This document shows positions 24,695-33,694 of a stretch of DNA of 64,000 nucleotides, in pieces. How positions within the stretch are numbered: position 1 is the first letter of the stretch; each line of letters begins with the position of its first letter. A model generated the notes under the pieces. It was not told the DNA's origin, searched no databases, and saw only the letters and a program-made list of their open reading frames with translations. The position numbers and the translations under genes were made by a program. Source of the DNA: RGIG6353 sp964558655 (GTDB lineage: Bacteria; Bacillota; Clostridia; Oscillospirales; SIG627); assembly GCA_964558655.1 (NCBI GenBank), contig CAZLEX010000002.1, positions 1 to 64,000 of the forward strand. Direction: 5' to 3'.

Positions 24695-25770
24695 GCGAAT
24701 TTTTTTCATCAAAATATTCATTGCTCAAACCCTATACTCCGGGTGAACAGCCCAAGTACAGAGAATTTGTAAAACTTAACACAAACGAATCTCCTTTTTT
24801 GCCGCCTGAACAAGTGAAAAAAGCCGCCGCTTTTGCGATTGAAAATGTCAATCTTTATTCGGACCCGGAATGTACGCTTTTCAGAGAATGTGTTGCCCGC
24901 CGATTTAATGTTGAGTCGGATATGGTTATTGCGACAAACGGTTCCGACGAAGCTTTAAATTTTGCGTTTATGGCGTTTTGCGACGAAAAATGTCCTGCTC
25001 TTTTTCCGGATATTACATACGGATTTTATCCCGTATTTGCCAATCTGTCTTCAATTCCCTACAAAACATTTGCCCTGAGGGAAGACTTTACGGTTGATAT
25101 TGAGCCGTACAAAAACACTTACGGTACGGTCTTTATAGCCAATCCGAATGCTCCGACGGGCGTAGCACTTTCTCTTGAAGAAATTGAAGAAATTACGGCT
25201 TCCGACAGGGGCAGAGTTGTAGTTGTTGATGAAGCGTATGTCGATTTCGGAGCGCAAAGTGCTTTGCCGCTTGTGCATAAATATCCGAATTTGCTTATAA
25301 TACAGACCTTTTCAAAATCGCGTTCGATGGCAGGCGCAAGGCTCGGATTTGCGATAGGTAACGCAGAGCTTATTAAAGATATGAATACGCTAAGGTACTC
25401 GACAAATCCTTACAATGTCAACTCTGTAACTCTTGCTATGGGAACCGAAATGCTCAAAAACGACGGCGTTACAGCTCAAAGATGCGAAATTGTGGCAGAA
25501 GTAAGAGAGTGGACAAAAAAAGAACTTTCCCGTCTCGGTTTTGTAATGACACCGTCCGTTGCGAATTTTATTTTTGCCCGTCATTCCTCTAAAATCGGCG
25601 GAGAGAATATTTATCGGTATTTGAGAGACAAAGGCGTGCTTGTCCGTCATTTTAATACGCCTAAAATTTCCGATTATGTAAGAATTACGGTCGGAAGCCG
25701 GGAACAAATGGAAACGCTTGTAAAAAAACTTGAAGAAATCTTGGAGGAAAATCATGCCGTCGGAATATAA
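24691..25770 (+). CDS. hisC: Histidinol-phosphate aminotransferase
   Basis: PLP aminotransferase converting imidazole-acetol phosphate and glutamate to histidinol phosphate. 359 residues, fold type I. Motifs include LNTNESPF at the N-terminus, NGSDEALNF, ANPNAPTGVAL, VVVDEAYVDFG and the PLP lysine in QTFSKSRSMAGARLG near 210. It begins with an ATGA overlap of the hisD stop, and its last 17 bases overlap hisB. The histidine context supports HisC over other members of the subfamily. Confidence 0.95.
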   Translation: MSEFFSSKYSLLKPYTPGEQPKYREFVKLNTNESPFLPPEQVKKAAAFAIENVNLYSDPECTLFRECVARRFNVESDMVIATNGSDEALNFAFMAFCDEKCPALFPDITYGFYPVFANLSSIPYKTFALREDFTVDIEPYKNTYGTVFIANPNAPTGVALSLEEIEEITASDRGRVVVVDEAYVDFGAQSALPLVHKYPNLLIIQTFSKSRSMAGARLGFAIGNAELIKDMNTLRYSTNPYNVNSVTLAMGTEMLKNDGVTAQRCEIVAEVREWTKKELSRLGFVMTPSVANFIFARHSSKIGGENIYRYLRDKGVLVRHFNTPKISDYVRITVGSREQMETLVKKLEEILEENHAVGI

Positions 25771-26338
25771 GATGGAAAGAAACACACTTGAGACAAAAGT
25801 GTCAGTGGTTATCGGAAATGAAAAAAAATGTGAAATATCTACGGGTGTCGGATTTTTGGACCATATGCTCACGCTTTTTTCACGGCACTTAAATATACCG
25901 ATTTCCGTTATATGTCACGGAGACACGGAAATTGACGCACATCATACTACTGAAGATATCGGAATAGCTTTGGGGCAGTCATTGCTCGCCTGTCTCGGAG
26001 ATAAAAAAGGCATCACCCGTTACGGTTCCGTTATACTGCCAATGGACGAAGCTCTTATTCTTTGTTCCGTCGATATTTCCGGAAGAGGTGCTCTTTTTTA
26101 CGATGTTGACGGATTGAAAGAAAAAGTGGGAGATTTCGATACGGAACTTTGCGAAGAGTTTTTTACGGGATTTGCCAGAGAATCGGGTATTACACTTCAT
26201 ATAAAAAAACTTTCGGGCAGTAATTCTCATCACATAATAGAGGGTATTTTTAAGGCGGTTGCAAGATCTTTGCGTCAGGCCATAAAAAAAGATCCGGACG
26301 AAAACGGAAGAATCCCCTCTACAAAAGGAGTTCTTTAA
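25754..26338 (+). CDS. hisB: Imidazoleglycerol-phosphate dehydratase
   Basis: Manganese enzyme that dehydrates imidazoleglycerol phosphate to imidazole-acetol phosphate. 194 residues, monofunctional with no fused phosphatase. Metal ligands are in FLDHMLTLFSRH, EIDAHHTTEDIGIALGQ and SNSHHIIEGIFKA. The ATG at 25754 has TTGGAGG upstream. A longer frame from 25730 is open but lies inside hisC and lacks support. The stop and the hisH start share a base (TAATG). Confidence 0.96.
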   Translation: MPSEYKMERNTLETKVSVVIGNEKKCEISTGVGFLDHMLTLFSRHLNIPISVICHGDTEIDAHHTTEDIGIALGQSLLACLGDKKGITRYGSVILPMDEALILCSVDISGRGALFYDVDGLKEKVGDFDTELCEEFFTGFARESGITLHIKKLSGSNSHHIIEGIFKAVARSLRQAIKKDPDENGRIPSTKGVL

Positions 26339-26958
26339 TGACGGTTATAGTGAATTACGGAGTGGGTAATCTTTTTTCACTTAAAAGTTCAATCGATGCA
26401 ATAGGTGTTCCCGTTTGTGTAACATCGGACAAAAATGTCGTGCGTTCGGCTGACAGAATAATATTGCCCGGAGTAGGAGCTTTTCAAGATGCCATAACAA
26501 AACTTCGCACCGAAGGCCTTGACAAAATCATCGTCGAAAAAGCTGAGAGCGGGTGTCATATACTCGGAATATGTCTTGGTATGCAAATGCTTTTTGAAAA
26601 AAGCTTTGAGTACGGAGAGTGGAGCGGTTTGGGACTTCTCAAAGGAAATGTTGTGTCTCTTAAAGGATTTGCGAGAGACGATTTGAAAATTCCGCATATG
26701 GGGTGGAATAGGCTTGAATTTAAGAAAAGCACACCTCTGTTTAAATATATTTCCGAAGGTGATGCGGTTTATTTTGTACATTCCTATCATGTTACGGGGT
26801 GTGAAGAGTCGCTCGCCGCAACGGTGGAATACGGCAAAGATATTACGGCTGCGGTTTCTTTGGGGAATATACACGGCTGTCAGTTTCACCCCGAAAAAAG
26901 CGGACGGGTGGGACTTGAAATACTTAGAGCTTTTTGCTGTGGGGAGGAGTTTTTGTGA
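26338..26958 (+). CDS. hisH: Imidazole glycerol phosphate synthase, glutaminase subunit
   Basis: Class I glutamine amidotransferase that supplies ammonia to HisF. 206 residues with the catalytic triad visible: Cys79 in ILGICLGMQML, and His184 and Glu186 in GCQFHPEKS. The oxyanion-strand region NYGVGNLFSL is at the N-terminus. It starts on the last base of hisB and ends with a GTGA overlap onto hisA. Confidence 0.96.
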   Translation: MTVIVNYGVGNLFSLKSSIDAIGVPVCVTSDKNVVRSADRIILPGVGAFQDAITKLRTEGLDKIIVEKAESGCHILGICLGMQMLFEKSFEYGEWSGLGLLKGNVVSLKGFARDDLKIPHMGWNRLEFKKSTPLFKYISEGDAVYFVHSYHVTGCEESLAATVEYGKDITAAVSLGNIHGCQFHPEKSGRVGLEILRAFCCGEEFL

Positions 26959-27668
26959 ATCTTTTTTGTGCCATAGATTTATACGATGGGAAAGCTGTTC
27001 GCCTTTATAACGGAAAGTATGACGAAATGACGGTATACAGCGATAATCCGCTTGAAATTGCCCGCAATTTTGAGCAAAGCGGGGCAAAGTATTTGCATTT
27101 GGTAGATCTTGAGGGTGCCAGAGACGGTACCGTTCCGAATTTAAATACGGTAAAAACAATTGTTGAAAATACAAATTTATTTGTTGAAACAGGTGGTGGA
27201 ATTCGTTCTTTTGATACTCTAGACCGTTATTTTGATTTCGGAGTCGATAGGGCAATTCTCGGAACGGCGGCACTCAACGATGAAAAATTTCTTTGCGAAG
27301 CACTTGAAAAATACGGAGATAAGATTGCCGTCGGAGTGGATATAAAGGACGGAAATGTTGCGGTAAAAGGTTGGATTGAGCGGTCTCAGACAGACGCTTT
27401 CGACTTTTGCACTCATCTACAGACACTCGGCGTCATGTATGTTGTATGTACCGATATTTCCCGTGACGGAGCTATGAGAGGCGTTTCACGGGAACTGTAC
27501 AAAAAACTTTCGGAAAGATTTGATATGAATATTACGGCTTCGGGTGGAGTGTCCTGCATTGATGATATTCGTGCTTTGGCAAATCTCGGACTTTACGGTG
27601 CGATTTTGGGAAAGGCCTACTATACGGGAGCCGTTTCGGTCAAAGATGCTTTGGAGGCAGCGAAATGA
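26955..27668 (+). CDS. hisA: Phosphoribosylformimino-AICAR-phosphate isomerase
   Basis: TIM-barrel isomerase (Amadori rearrangement of ProFAR to PRFAR), 237 residues. The catalytic Asp is in FCAIDLYDGKAVRLY, and the second in CTDISRDGAMRG. Phosphate-binding loops ETGGGIRS and ASGGVSC are present. The GTG start with GGGGAGGAG upstream is preferred over an open frame extending 21 bases into hisH. Ends with an ATGA overlap onto hisF. Confidence 0.95.
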   Translation: MNLFCAIDLYDGKAVRLYNGKYDEMTVYSDNPLEIARNFEQSGAKYLHLVDLEGARDGTVPNLNTVKTIVENTNLFVETGGGIRSFDTLDRYFDFGVDRAILGTAALNDEKFLCEALEKYGDKIAVGVDIKDGNVAVKGWIERSQTDAFDFCTHLQTLGVMYVVCTDISRDGAMRGVSRELYKKLSERFDMNITASGGVSCIDDIRALANLGLYGAILGKAYYTGAVSVKDALEAAK

Positions 27669-28420
27669 TAACAAAGAGAATAATTCCATGCCTCGATGTC
27701 CGCTCCGGAAGGGTGGTAAAGGGTACAAATTTTAAAAATCTTAACGATGTTTCCGATCCGGTGGAACTTGCACGCTTTTACAGCGACAACGGAGCTGATG
27801 AACTTGTGTTTTACGATATTACCGCTTCAGCCGAAGAAAGAAAACTTTTCACAGATGTTTTGTGCCGTGTTGCCAAAACTATTTTCATCCCTCTGACCGT
27901 CGGAGGCGGGATAAATTCGCTTGACGATTTTGAAAGAGTTTTAAAGTGCGGTGCGGATAAAGTGAGCGTTAATTCCGGCGCGATAAAAAGACCGCTGCTT
28001 ATCGAAGAAGCTGCTAAACGCTATGGGAATCAATGCGTTGTTTTATCGGTTGACATAAAGCGTGTCGGAGGCAAATTTACGGTATTTTCCAAAGGTGGCC
28101 GCGAGGATACAGGACTTGAGGCTGTTGAATGGATAAAAAAATGCGTGTCTCTCGGCGCGGGGGAAGTGGTTGTCAATTCCATTGACACGGACGGCATGCG
28201 TCACGGATTTGATATTGAACTTCTTCGTGCCGTGTGCGATGCGGTACAGGTGCCGGTAATTGCATCGGGCGGGGCCGGTAATGTCGATGATTTTATAACA
28301 CTTTTTAAAACACTGCCGAAAGTGGACGCGGGGCTTGCCGCTTCGATTTTTCACTTCGGAGATGTTGAGATAAAAGATTTGAAAAAGCAGCTTGCAAAAA
28401 ACGGAATACTTGTCAGATAA
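27665..28420 (+). CDS. hisF: Imidazole glycerol phosphate synthase, cyclase subunit
   Basis: TIM-barrel lyase that, with ammonia from HisH, turns PRFAR into imidazoleglycerol phosphate and AICAR. 251 residues. The catalytic Asp is in IIPCLDVRSGRVVKG near residue 11. VGGGINSLDDFERVL, KVSVNSGAI, NSIDTDGMRHGFD and IASGGAGNVDDF are diagnostic. It starts by ATGA overlap with hisA. HisIE follows after a 16-base gap. Confidence 0.97.
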   Translation: MITKRIIPCLDVRSGRVVKGTNFKNLNDVSDPVELARFYSDNGADELVFYDITASAEERKLFTDVLCRVAKTIFIPLTVGGGINSLDDFERVLKCGADKVSVNSGAIKRPLLIEEAAKRYGNQCVVLSVDIKRVGGKFTVFSKGGREDTGLEAVEWIKKCVSLGAGEVVVNSIDTDGMRHGFDIELLRAVCDAVQVPVIASGGAGNVDDFITLFKTLPKVDAGLAASIFHFGDVEIKDLKKQLAKNGILVR

Positions 28421-28436
28421 AGGAGAAATTGAAATT

Positions 28437-29081
28437 ATGAATATCGATGACATTAAATTCGATGAAAACGGTCTTATTCCCGCAATTATTCAGGACGCAC
28501 AAACAAATGAAGTGCTAACGCTTGCATATATGAACAGAGAGAGTCTCGAAAAGTCAATCGAAAAGGGACTTAGCTGTTTTTGGAGCCGTTCCAGACAGGA
28601 GCTTTGGCTGAAAGGGGAGACAAGCGGAAATTATCAGCACATCAGGTCAATAACATCGGATTGCGACGATGACGCTCTTCTTGTCAAAGTATGCCCGGAC
28701 GGTCCCGCCTGTCACACGGGTTCCGTTTCCTGTTTTACACACGGTATTTTGGCAGACGGTGATGAAGAAGAGTTTTCGCTTTCTTCTTTGATGGAGCTTA
28801 TCTCCGGACGCAAAACGGATAAAAAAGAGGGCTCGTATACCACATATTTGTTCGAAAAAGGACTTGATAAAATATTAAAAAAAGTGGGAGAAGAATCAAC
28901 CGAAGTCATAATTGCCGGCAAAGCAGGCGATAAGCGGGAAACGGTTTACGAAATTGCCGACTTGACATATCATGTTATGGTCCTTATGATAGAGATGGGA
29001 ATATCTCTTGATGATATAAAAGCAGAGCTTGCTTCACGCCATGTTATAGATAAAAAGGTTAAGCAGGAAAAAATGGTATAA
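28437..29081 (+). CDS. hisIE: Bifunctional phosphoribosyl-AMP cyclohydrolase / phosphoribosyl-ATP pyrophosphatase
   Basis: Second and third steps of the pathway fused in 214 residues. The HisI part (about 1-110) has the zinc site in DCDDDALLVKV, GPACHTGSVSCF, and the WSRSRQELWLKG motif. The HisE part (about 125-210) has the MazG-like EESTEVIIAGKAGDK helix and EIADLTYHVMVL. The start at 28437 has AAAGGAG upstream. A frame extending 45 bases into hisF is unlikely. It completes the pathway apart from a histidinol-phosphatase, which is not in the window. Confidence 0.96.
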   Translation: MNIDDIKFDENGLIPAIIQDAQTNEVLTLAYMNRESLEKSIEKGLSCFWSRSRQELWLKGETSGNYQHIRSITSDCDDDALLVKVCPDGPACHTGSVSCFTHGILADGDEEEFSLSSLMELISGRKTDKKEGSYTTYLFEKGLDKILKKVGEESTEVIIAGKAGDKRETVYEIADLTYHVMVLMIEMGISLDDIKAELASRHVIDKKVKQEKMV

Positions 29082-29135
29082 ACCGTGTGCTTACACGAAA
29101 AAAATTACATATACCGTGAAACAGGGGGAAAAATT

Positions 29136-31076
29136 ATGAAAAATTTGTACAGCGAAGAAAGTGTAAATTTTGTAAGATTGAAAACCGACAGATTTTTTAC
29201 CGATTACCGCAATAAATTTTCTTATGACGGAATAATCGATAAAACATACAGATTTGTCGAGCAGTTTCAGCTCTATGATGTTGAACTTTGGGCACGCTTT
29301 GTAACTCAGTTCAAAGAAAGTACAGATGACGATTCCGGATGGCGAGGAGAATATTGGGGCAAGATGATGAGAGGGGCTTGCTTTGTATATTCGTATACGC
29401 AAAATGAAAAGCTTTATGAAATTCTCAAAGATACCGTTTCAAATATGATGAGTGCCGAAAATGACGGGCGTGTAAGTTCTTATCCCATTGACAAGGAGTT
29501 CACCGGCTGGGATTTATGGTGCCGAAAATATGTCATTCTCGGCATGGAATATTTTCTGGAGATTTGCAATGACTGTGAATTTGAAGAAAAAATAATTAAA
29601 TTTATATCCCGTCAGGCAGATTATATTTGCGACCGAATAGGCGATGACGGTAAAATTTGCATTACTCATACTTCGTATGCTTGGAGAGGGCTTAATTCTT
29701 CGTCGATATTGGAACCGATGGTTCGTCTGTATTCGCTTACCAAAGACGAAAAGTATTTGAAATTTGCCTCGTATATTATATCTGAGGGGTGCATTGATAC
29801 AGGAAATATCTTTGAGTATGCGTACGAAAACGGTTTGTATCCTTATCAGTATCCCGTCACCAAAGCATATGAAACCATATCCTGTTTTGAGGGACTTTTG
29901 GAATATTACAGAATAACGGGCGAGGAAAAGTACCGTACTGCCGTTGTCAATTTTGCCGATAAGATTCTTGAAAGCGATTTCACCGTAATAGGAAGTTGCG
30001 GCTGTACCCATGAGCTTTTTGACCATTCAACAGTCCGTCAGGCAAATACGACTAACGGGGAACTTGCACAGGAAACCTGCGTTACGGTTACACTCATGAA
30101 ATTTTTGTATCAGGTTCATCTTCTGACGGGAGATGTAAAATACGCCGACGCTTTTGAAATTTCTTTATACAACGCATATTTGGGAGCGGTAAATACGGAA
30201 AAAAGCCTGTGCAAACGGACTTTTGAAGAGAATCCCGATTTACGCCGCGATCCTATGCCGTTTGACAGTTACAGTCCGCTTACAGCCGACAGACGAGGAA
30301 AAGCCGTCGGAGGTTTTAAGATTATGAAGGACGGTACATATTACGGCTGCTGTGCGTGTATCGGTTCGGCGGGAATCGGTCTTGTATCGAAAATTCATAT
30401 TTTAACGACGCCCGAAGGGTTTGCCGTTAATTTGTTTATACCGGGCGAAGTAAAAACGCTTTCTCCTCTTGAAAAAGAAGTCGTTTTTAAAACCGAAACG
30501 GCTTATCCTTCCGACAATAAAGTGAGTATAACCGTCGAAACTTCTTCTTCCGAGACATTCGAGGTTCTTTTACGCTGTCCGAAATGGAGTAAAAATACAG
30601 AGGCAAAAATTAACGGGAAAAAGGTATGCACGGCTGACGGATATGCAAGAATTTACCGTGAGTGGAGCGGTTGTGATAAGATTGAAATGGAATTTGATAT
30701 GAGTACTTATGCCGTTTTTCCGCCGGTTTACAATGAGCAGGTTATCATGACGAATGTGGTTGCAGACCGCAACGGCGATACGGTAAACATTCCCACTTAT
30801 GACCGTCAGGATCCTCATGCACTTAAATCTTTGGCACTTCGACGGGGGCCTCTTATGCTTGCTCAAGATGAAAATTTGGGCTGTACTCCCGATATTCCGG
30901 CAGATATAAAAATCAGTTCGGACAACACGATCGATGTTTTGCCGGATAAGTCCGATACGGCTATGCTTAGGGTGTCTGTCCCGCTTAAAGATGGTTCTTT
31001 TATGCCTCTTTCCGATTATGCCTCTGCCGGAAAAGATTGGAATAAAAAAATAGCCGTTTGGATTAAGACAAAATAA
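29136..31076 (+). CDS. GH127-family glycosidase (beta-L-arabinofuranosidase type)
   Basis: 646 residues. The all-helical (alpha/alpha)6 barrel and C-terminal beta domains match the former DUF1680 family, whose founding enzyme HypBA1 releases beta-L-arabinofuranose. Recognisable are GWRGEYWGKM, the catalytic Glu and Cys region ELAQETCVTVTLMKFLYQ, and the paired cysteines of YYGCCACIG that bind zinc with a nucleophilic Cys. There is no signal peptide, so it acts on imported oligosaccharides. It lies 54 bases after hisIE with no visible promoter or terminator between, so it may be the last gene of the his transcript, which is odd functionally. Its substrate could differ from arabinose. Confidence 0.85.
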   Translation: MKNLYSEESVNFVRLKTDRFFTDYRNKFSYDGIIDKTYRFVEQFQLYDVELWARFVTQFKESTDDDSGWRGEYWGKMMRGACFVYSYTQNEKLYEILKDTVSNMMSAENDGRVSSYPIDKEFTGWDLWCRKYVILGMEYFLEICNDCEFEEKIIKFISRQADYICDRIGDDGKICITHTSYAWRGLNSSSILEPMVRLYSLTKDEKYLKFASYIISEGCIDTGNIFEYAYENGLYPYQYPVTKAYETISCFEGLLEYYRITGEEKYRTAVVNFADKILESDFTVIGSCGCTHELFDHSTVRQANTTNGELAQETCVTVTLMKFLYQVHLLTGDVKYADAFEISLYNAYLGAVNTEKSLCKRTFEENPDLRRDPMPFDSYSPLTADRRGKAVGGFKIMKDGTYYGCCACIGSAGIGLVSKIHILTTPEGFAVNLFIPGEVKTLSPLEKEVVFKTETAYPSDNKVSITVETSSSETFEVLLRCPKWSKNTEAKINGKKVCTADGYARIYREWSGCDKIEMEFDMSTYAVFPPVYNEQVIMTNVVADRNGDTVNIPTYDRQDPHALKSLALRRGPLMLAQDENLGCTPDIPADIKISSDNTIDVLPDKSDTAMLRVSVPLKDGSFMPLSDYASAGKDWNKKIAVWIKTK

Positions 31077-31089
31077 ATATTTAAGCACA

Positions 31090-31130
31090 AAAAAGGCACT
31101 GTCGGAAATTTCCGACAGTGCCGGTTTTTA
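31090..31130. terminator. Bidirectional terminator between the GH127 and aldolase genes
   Basis: A perfect 28-bp palindrome (31095-31122, GGCACTGTCGGAAA and its complement) is flanked by A-runs on the left and T-runs on the right, so it works in both directions. Confidence 0.92.
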
Positions 31131-32063
31131 TTTATTCATGTGTTTGAGTACTTCGGCTGTAACTCTTGCAACAATTTCATCGATGTTTACATCTGACGGA
31201 TTTTGTCTGTATCCTTTGCCGCAGCTGCCGAAAAGTTCCAGCTTTTCGATGACGGCACGGCGTACCGCTTCGACTGCGGCGGGAATTAAATCGGTAATAC
31301 CCTTATTCATGTCGGTGAAAGCACGCAATTCGGCTTCAACCGCCGCAATGTTAATATCCGTGAAAATGTTAACTTTGGATATGCCTTTTTCAATCGCTTT
31401 CTTGAAATCGCTGTCGGTAAGCCCCGAACCTCCGTGAAGTACAAGAGGAACATCAACTGTATGTGCAATGGTCTCAATTCTGCCGAAATCCAATTTCGGA
31501 GGAAGTTTGTACGCTCCGTGTGCGGTTCCTACCGCAATTGCGAGAGCATCGACTTTAGTGCGACAGACAAAATCTCTCGCTTGTTCCGGATCCGTATAAA
31601 ATTTTGTCGGATCTGTCTCGCTTTGTGCACTTGCGTCACCTTCTACACCGCCGACATGACCGAGCTCGCCTTCTATTGTTGCACCGTATGAGTGTGCTAT
31701 ATCAGCCATTTCGCGAACTTTTTTAACATTGTCTTCATAGGTGTCGGTAGAACAATCGTACATAATCGAAGTAAAACCGAGCTCCAGTGCCTTTATGCAA
31801 GTCTCTTTTTTAAGACCGTGATCCAGGTGGGCAACGACAGGAACTCTCGCTTTTTTTGCCATAGGAATAAGATAGTAGGACACTTCTTCCAGCGGACAGT
31901 AGGGAAGAAGCACCTCAGCCGTACCCATTATAACGGGAGAGCCCGTTTGTTCTGCGGCTTGAATAATTCCTCTTGCAAGTTCCATACTCACCGCATTAAA
32001 AAGTCCTACCCCGTATTTGCCCTTTTTTGCGGGGTACAGAACTTCATTCATATTAACTAACAT
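31128..32063 (-). CDS. fba: Class II fructose-bisphosphate aldolase
   Basis: Zinc-dependent cleavage of fructose 1,6-bisphosphate into two triose phosphates, central glycolysis. 311 residues. Zinc and catalytic motifs are VAHLDHGLK near 78, EGELGHVGG near 132 and LHGGSGLTD near 210, with AVGTAHGAYK between. A tagatose-bisphosphate aldolase role cannot be excluded, but no tagatose or galactitol gene is nearby and it stands alone under its own promoter. The start has ACGGAGG upstream. A palindrome in the promoter suggests specific control. Confidence 0.93.
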   Translation of the reverse strand: MLVNMNEVLYPAKKGKYGVGLFNAVSMELARGIIQAAEQTGSPVIMGTAEVLLPYCPLEEVSYYLIPMAKKARVPVVAHLDHGLKKETCIKALELGFTSIMYDCSTDTYEDNVKKVREMADIAHSYGATIEGELGHVGGVEGDASAQSETDPTKFYTDPEQARDFVCRTKVDALAIAVGTAHGAYKLPPKLDFGRIETIAHTVDVPLVLHGGSGLTDSDFKKAIEKGISKVNIFTDINIAAVEAELRAFTDMNKGITDLIPAAVEAVRRAVIEKLELFGSCGKGYRQNPSDVNIDEIVARVTAEVLKHMNK

Positions 32064-32105
32064 ACTGTTTCCTCCGTATCTTGTTCGGATAACTTTTCAA
32101 GATAA

Positions 32106-32134
32106 ATTATACACTTTTTAAAGTGTTAAGTCAA
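32106..32134 (-). promoter_or_regulatory. Aldolase promoter with palindromic operator in the spacer
   Basis: TTGACT (32129-32134), 17 bases, TATAAT (32106-32111) on the minus strand. The spacer is almost filled by the perfect 16-bp inverted repeat ACACTTTTTAAAGTGT (32111-32126), a position where a bound protein would block RNA polymerase. The regulator is unknown. Confidence 0.75.
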
Positions 32135-32223
32135 CGCAAAACAAACACAAAAGCCGTATTAAATGTCGGAGAAAAACATTTTTTGTTACAAAATCAAAGA
32201 CGGCATCGGACAATTTAACATTT

Positions 32224-33438
32224 TTACTGACTGTAACCGTCAAGGAAATTACCTATTTCCAGCATTGCCGAGTGTAGAGTTTCTTTTTCGGGAAGCATTA
32301 CCACACGGAAATGATCGGGATCCGGCCAGTCAAAACCGCTTCCCGGAACAATGAGTATATGTTTTGCTTTCAGTAAATCGAAAGCAAATTTTCTGTCGTC
32401 TGTTATGTTATGCTTTTTTGCGTCTATTTTCGGGAATGTATAAAAAGCGGCGGAATTTTTGACATAGGTAATATCCGGGATTCTGTCCATTGCCGAGCAG
32501 CACGCTTCCCGTTGGTCGTAAAGTCTTCCGCCGGGTACCATCATCGACTGTGTGGTTTCTTTGTCGTGAAGTGCGGCGGGGATTACAAGTTGCATGGGAG
32601 CGTTTGCACACAGACGCATTGCCGCAAGAGCGACAAGTCCCGATATGAAATCTTCGCATTTTGTTGTGTCTCCGCTTATACACATCCAGCCGCAACGGAA
32701 TCCGCATATTATGTGAGACTTTGAAAGCCCGTTGAAAGTGATGACCGGGAGATCTTCCGAAAGCGAAGCCAATGCAATATGCTTCTTTCCGTCGAGAAGA
32801 AGCCTGTCGTAAATTTCGTCGGTACAAATAATCAGGTTATGCTCTTTTGCAATTTTTACGATTTCCAGAAGTACATTTTCGGGGTAAAGGGACCCGGTGG
32901 GATTGTTGGGGTTTATTATGACAATGGCACGGGTTTTCGGTGTTATTTTCGAGCGGATATCTTTTATGTCGGGATACCAGCAGGAAGATTCGTCGCAGAT
33001 GTAGTGAACCGGTTTCCCTCCCGCTATAAGTACGGTGTTTGACCATAGCGAATAGCAGGGGCAGGGCACAAGCACTTCGTCTCCGTCATTAATTAACGCC
33101 GTAGTAACCATGGAAACGAGTTCGCTCACGCCGTTTCCTATAAAAATATTATCCCGGGAAAGTTTGACTATTCCCTTTTTTTTGCAGTATTCGTAAATTG
33201 CATCTCTTGCCGGATCCATTCCTCTCAGGTCACAATAAGCCGTCGCCTTGTCGATGTTATCGACAAGGGCACGCTTTATACTGTTCGGAAGTGCGAATCC
33301 GAATGAAGCAAGATTTCCCGTATTTAATTTTAATACTTTAGTGCCCTCTTTTTCCATTTTGAGAGCTTCCAAAAAAATCGGACCTCTTATATCGGAATGT
33401 ACATTTTCGATTTTGTCCGAACGATTTATTTCTTGCAT
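32224..33438 (-). CDS. AlaA-type aminotransferase (alanine transaminase family)
   Basis: PLP-dependent class I aminotransferase, 404 residues. The N-terminal HSDIRGPIFLEALKMEKEG and VLKLNTGN are typical of the AlaA/YfbQ group, which mainly converts pyruvate plus glutamate to alanine. The aspartate and PLP lysine regions are NPNNPTGSLYP, CTDEIYDRLL and TFNGLSKSHIICGFRCGW. The sensor Arg is in DHFRVVMLPE. Alanine as product is the best guess from subfamily. It is monocistronic with its own promoter. No clear terminator is seen in the 160 bases before the aldolase gene. Confidence 0.88.
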   Translation of the reverse strand: MQEINRSDKIENVHSDIRGPIFLEALKMEKEGTKVLKLNTGNLASFGFALPNSIKRALVDNIDKATAYCDLRGMDPARDAIYEYCKKKGIVKLSRDNIFIGNGVSELVSMVTTALINDGDEVLVPCPCYSLWSNTVLIAGGKPVHYICDESSCWYPDIKDIRSKITPKTRAIVIINPNNPTGSLYPENVLLEIVKIAKEHNLIICTDEIYDRLLLDGKKHIALASLSEDLPVITFNGLSKSHIICGFRCGWMCISGDTTKCEDFISGLVALAAMRLCANAPMQLVIPAALHDKETTQSMMVPGGRLYDQREACCSAMDRIPDITYVKNSAAFYTFPKIDAKKHNITDDRKFAFDLLKAKHILIVPGSGFDWPDPDHFRVVMLPEKETLHSAMLEIGNFLDGYSQ

Positions 33439-33479
33439 AATGTTCTCCGTGTAGGGATATTTTTAAAGTAGTGTCAGAA

Positions 33480-33508
33480 ATTATATCATATATATCCGAA
33501 TAAGTCAA
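33480..33508 (-). promoter_or_regulatory. Sigma-A promoter of the aminotransferase gene
   Basis: TTGACT (33503-33508), 17 bases, TATAAT (33480-33485) on the minus strand. Confidence 0.85.
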
Positions 33509-33630
33509 CGATTTACAGTGAAAAACTAAAAAAGCGCAAAAAATCAAAAAATTATTTGCCGATTTTTAATTTTTGCCGAAAATATTTTTGATTAATTGCA
33601 CTTTGCCGTTTTGCGTTTTTTCGGCGGCAC

Positions 33631-33659
33631 TTGACAAATTCGGATTGATATATTAAGAT
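33631..33659 (+). promoter_or_regulatory. Sigma-A promoter of rsmD-coaD
   Basis: TTGACA (33631-33636), 17 bases, TAAGAT (33654-33659), 35 bases before the rsmD ATG. Confidence 0.75.
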
Positions 33660-33694
33660 AAACATATAAAATATTGTTACAGGCGGAAAAATAT

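Noticed and set aside
26389..27273. Minus-strand open frame of 294 codons across hisH-hisA
   Set aside because: Antisense to two well-identified his genes, with no start signals.
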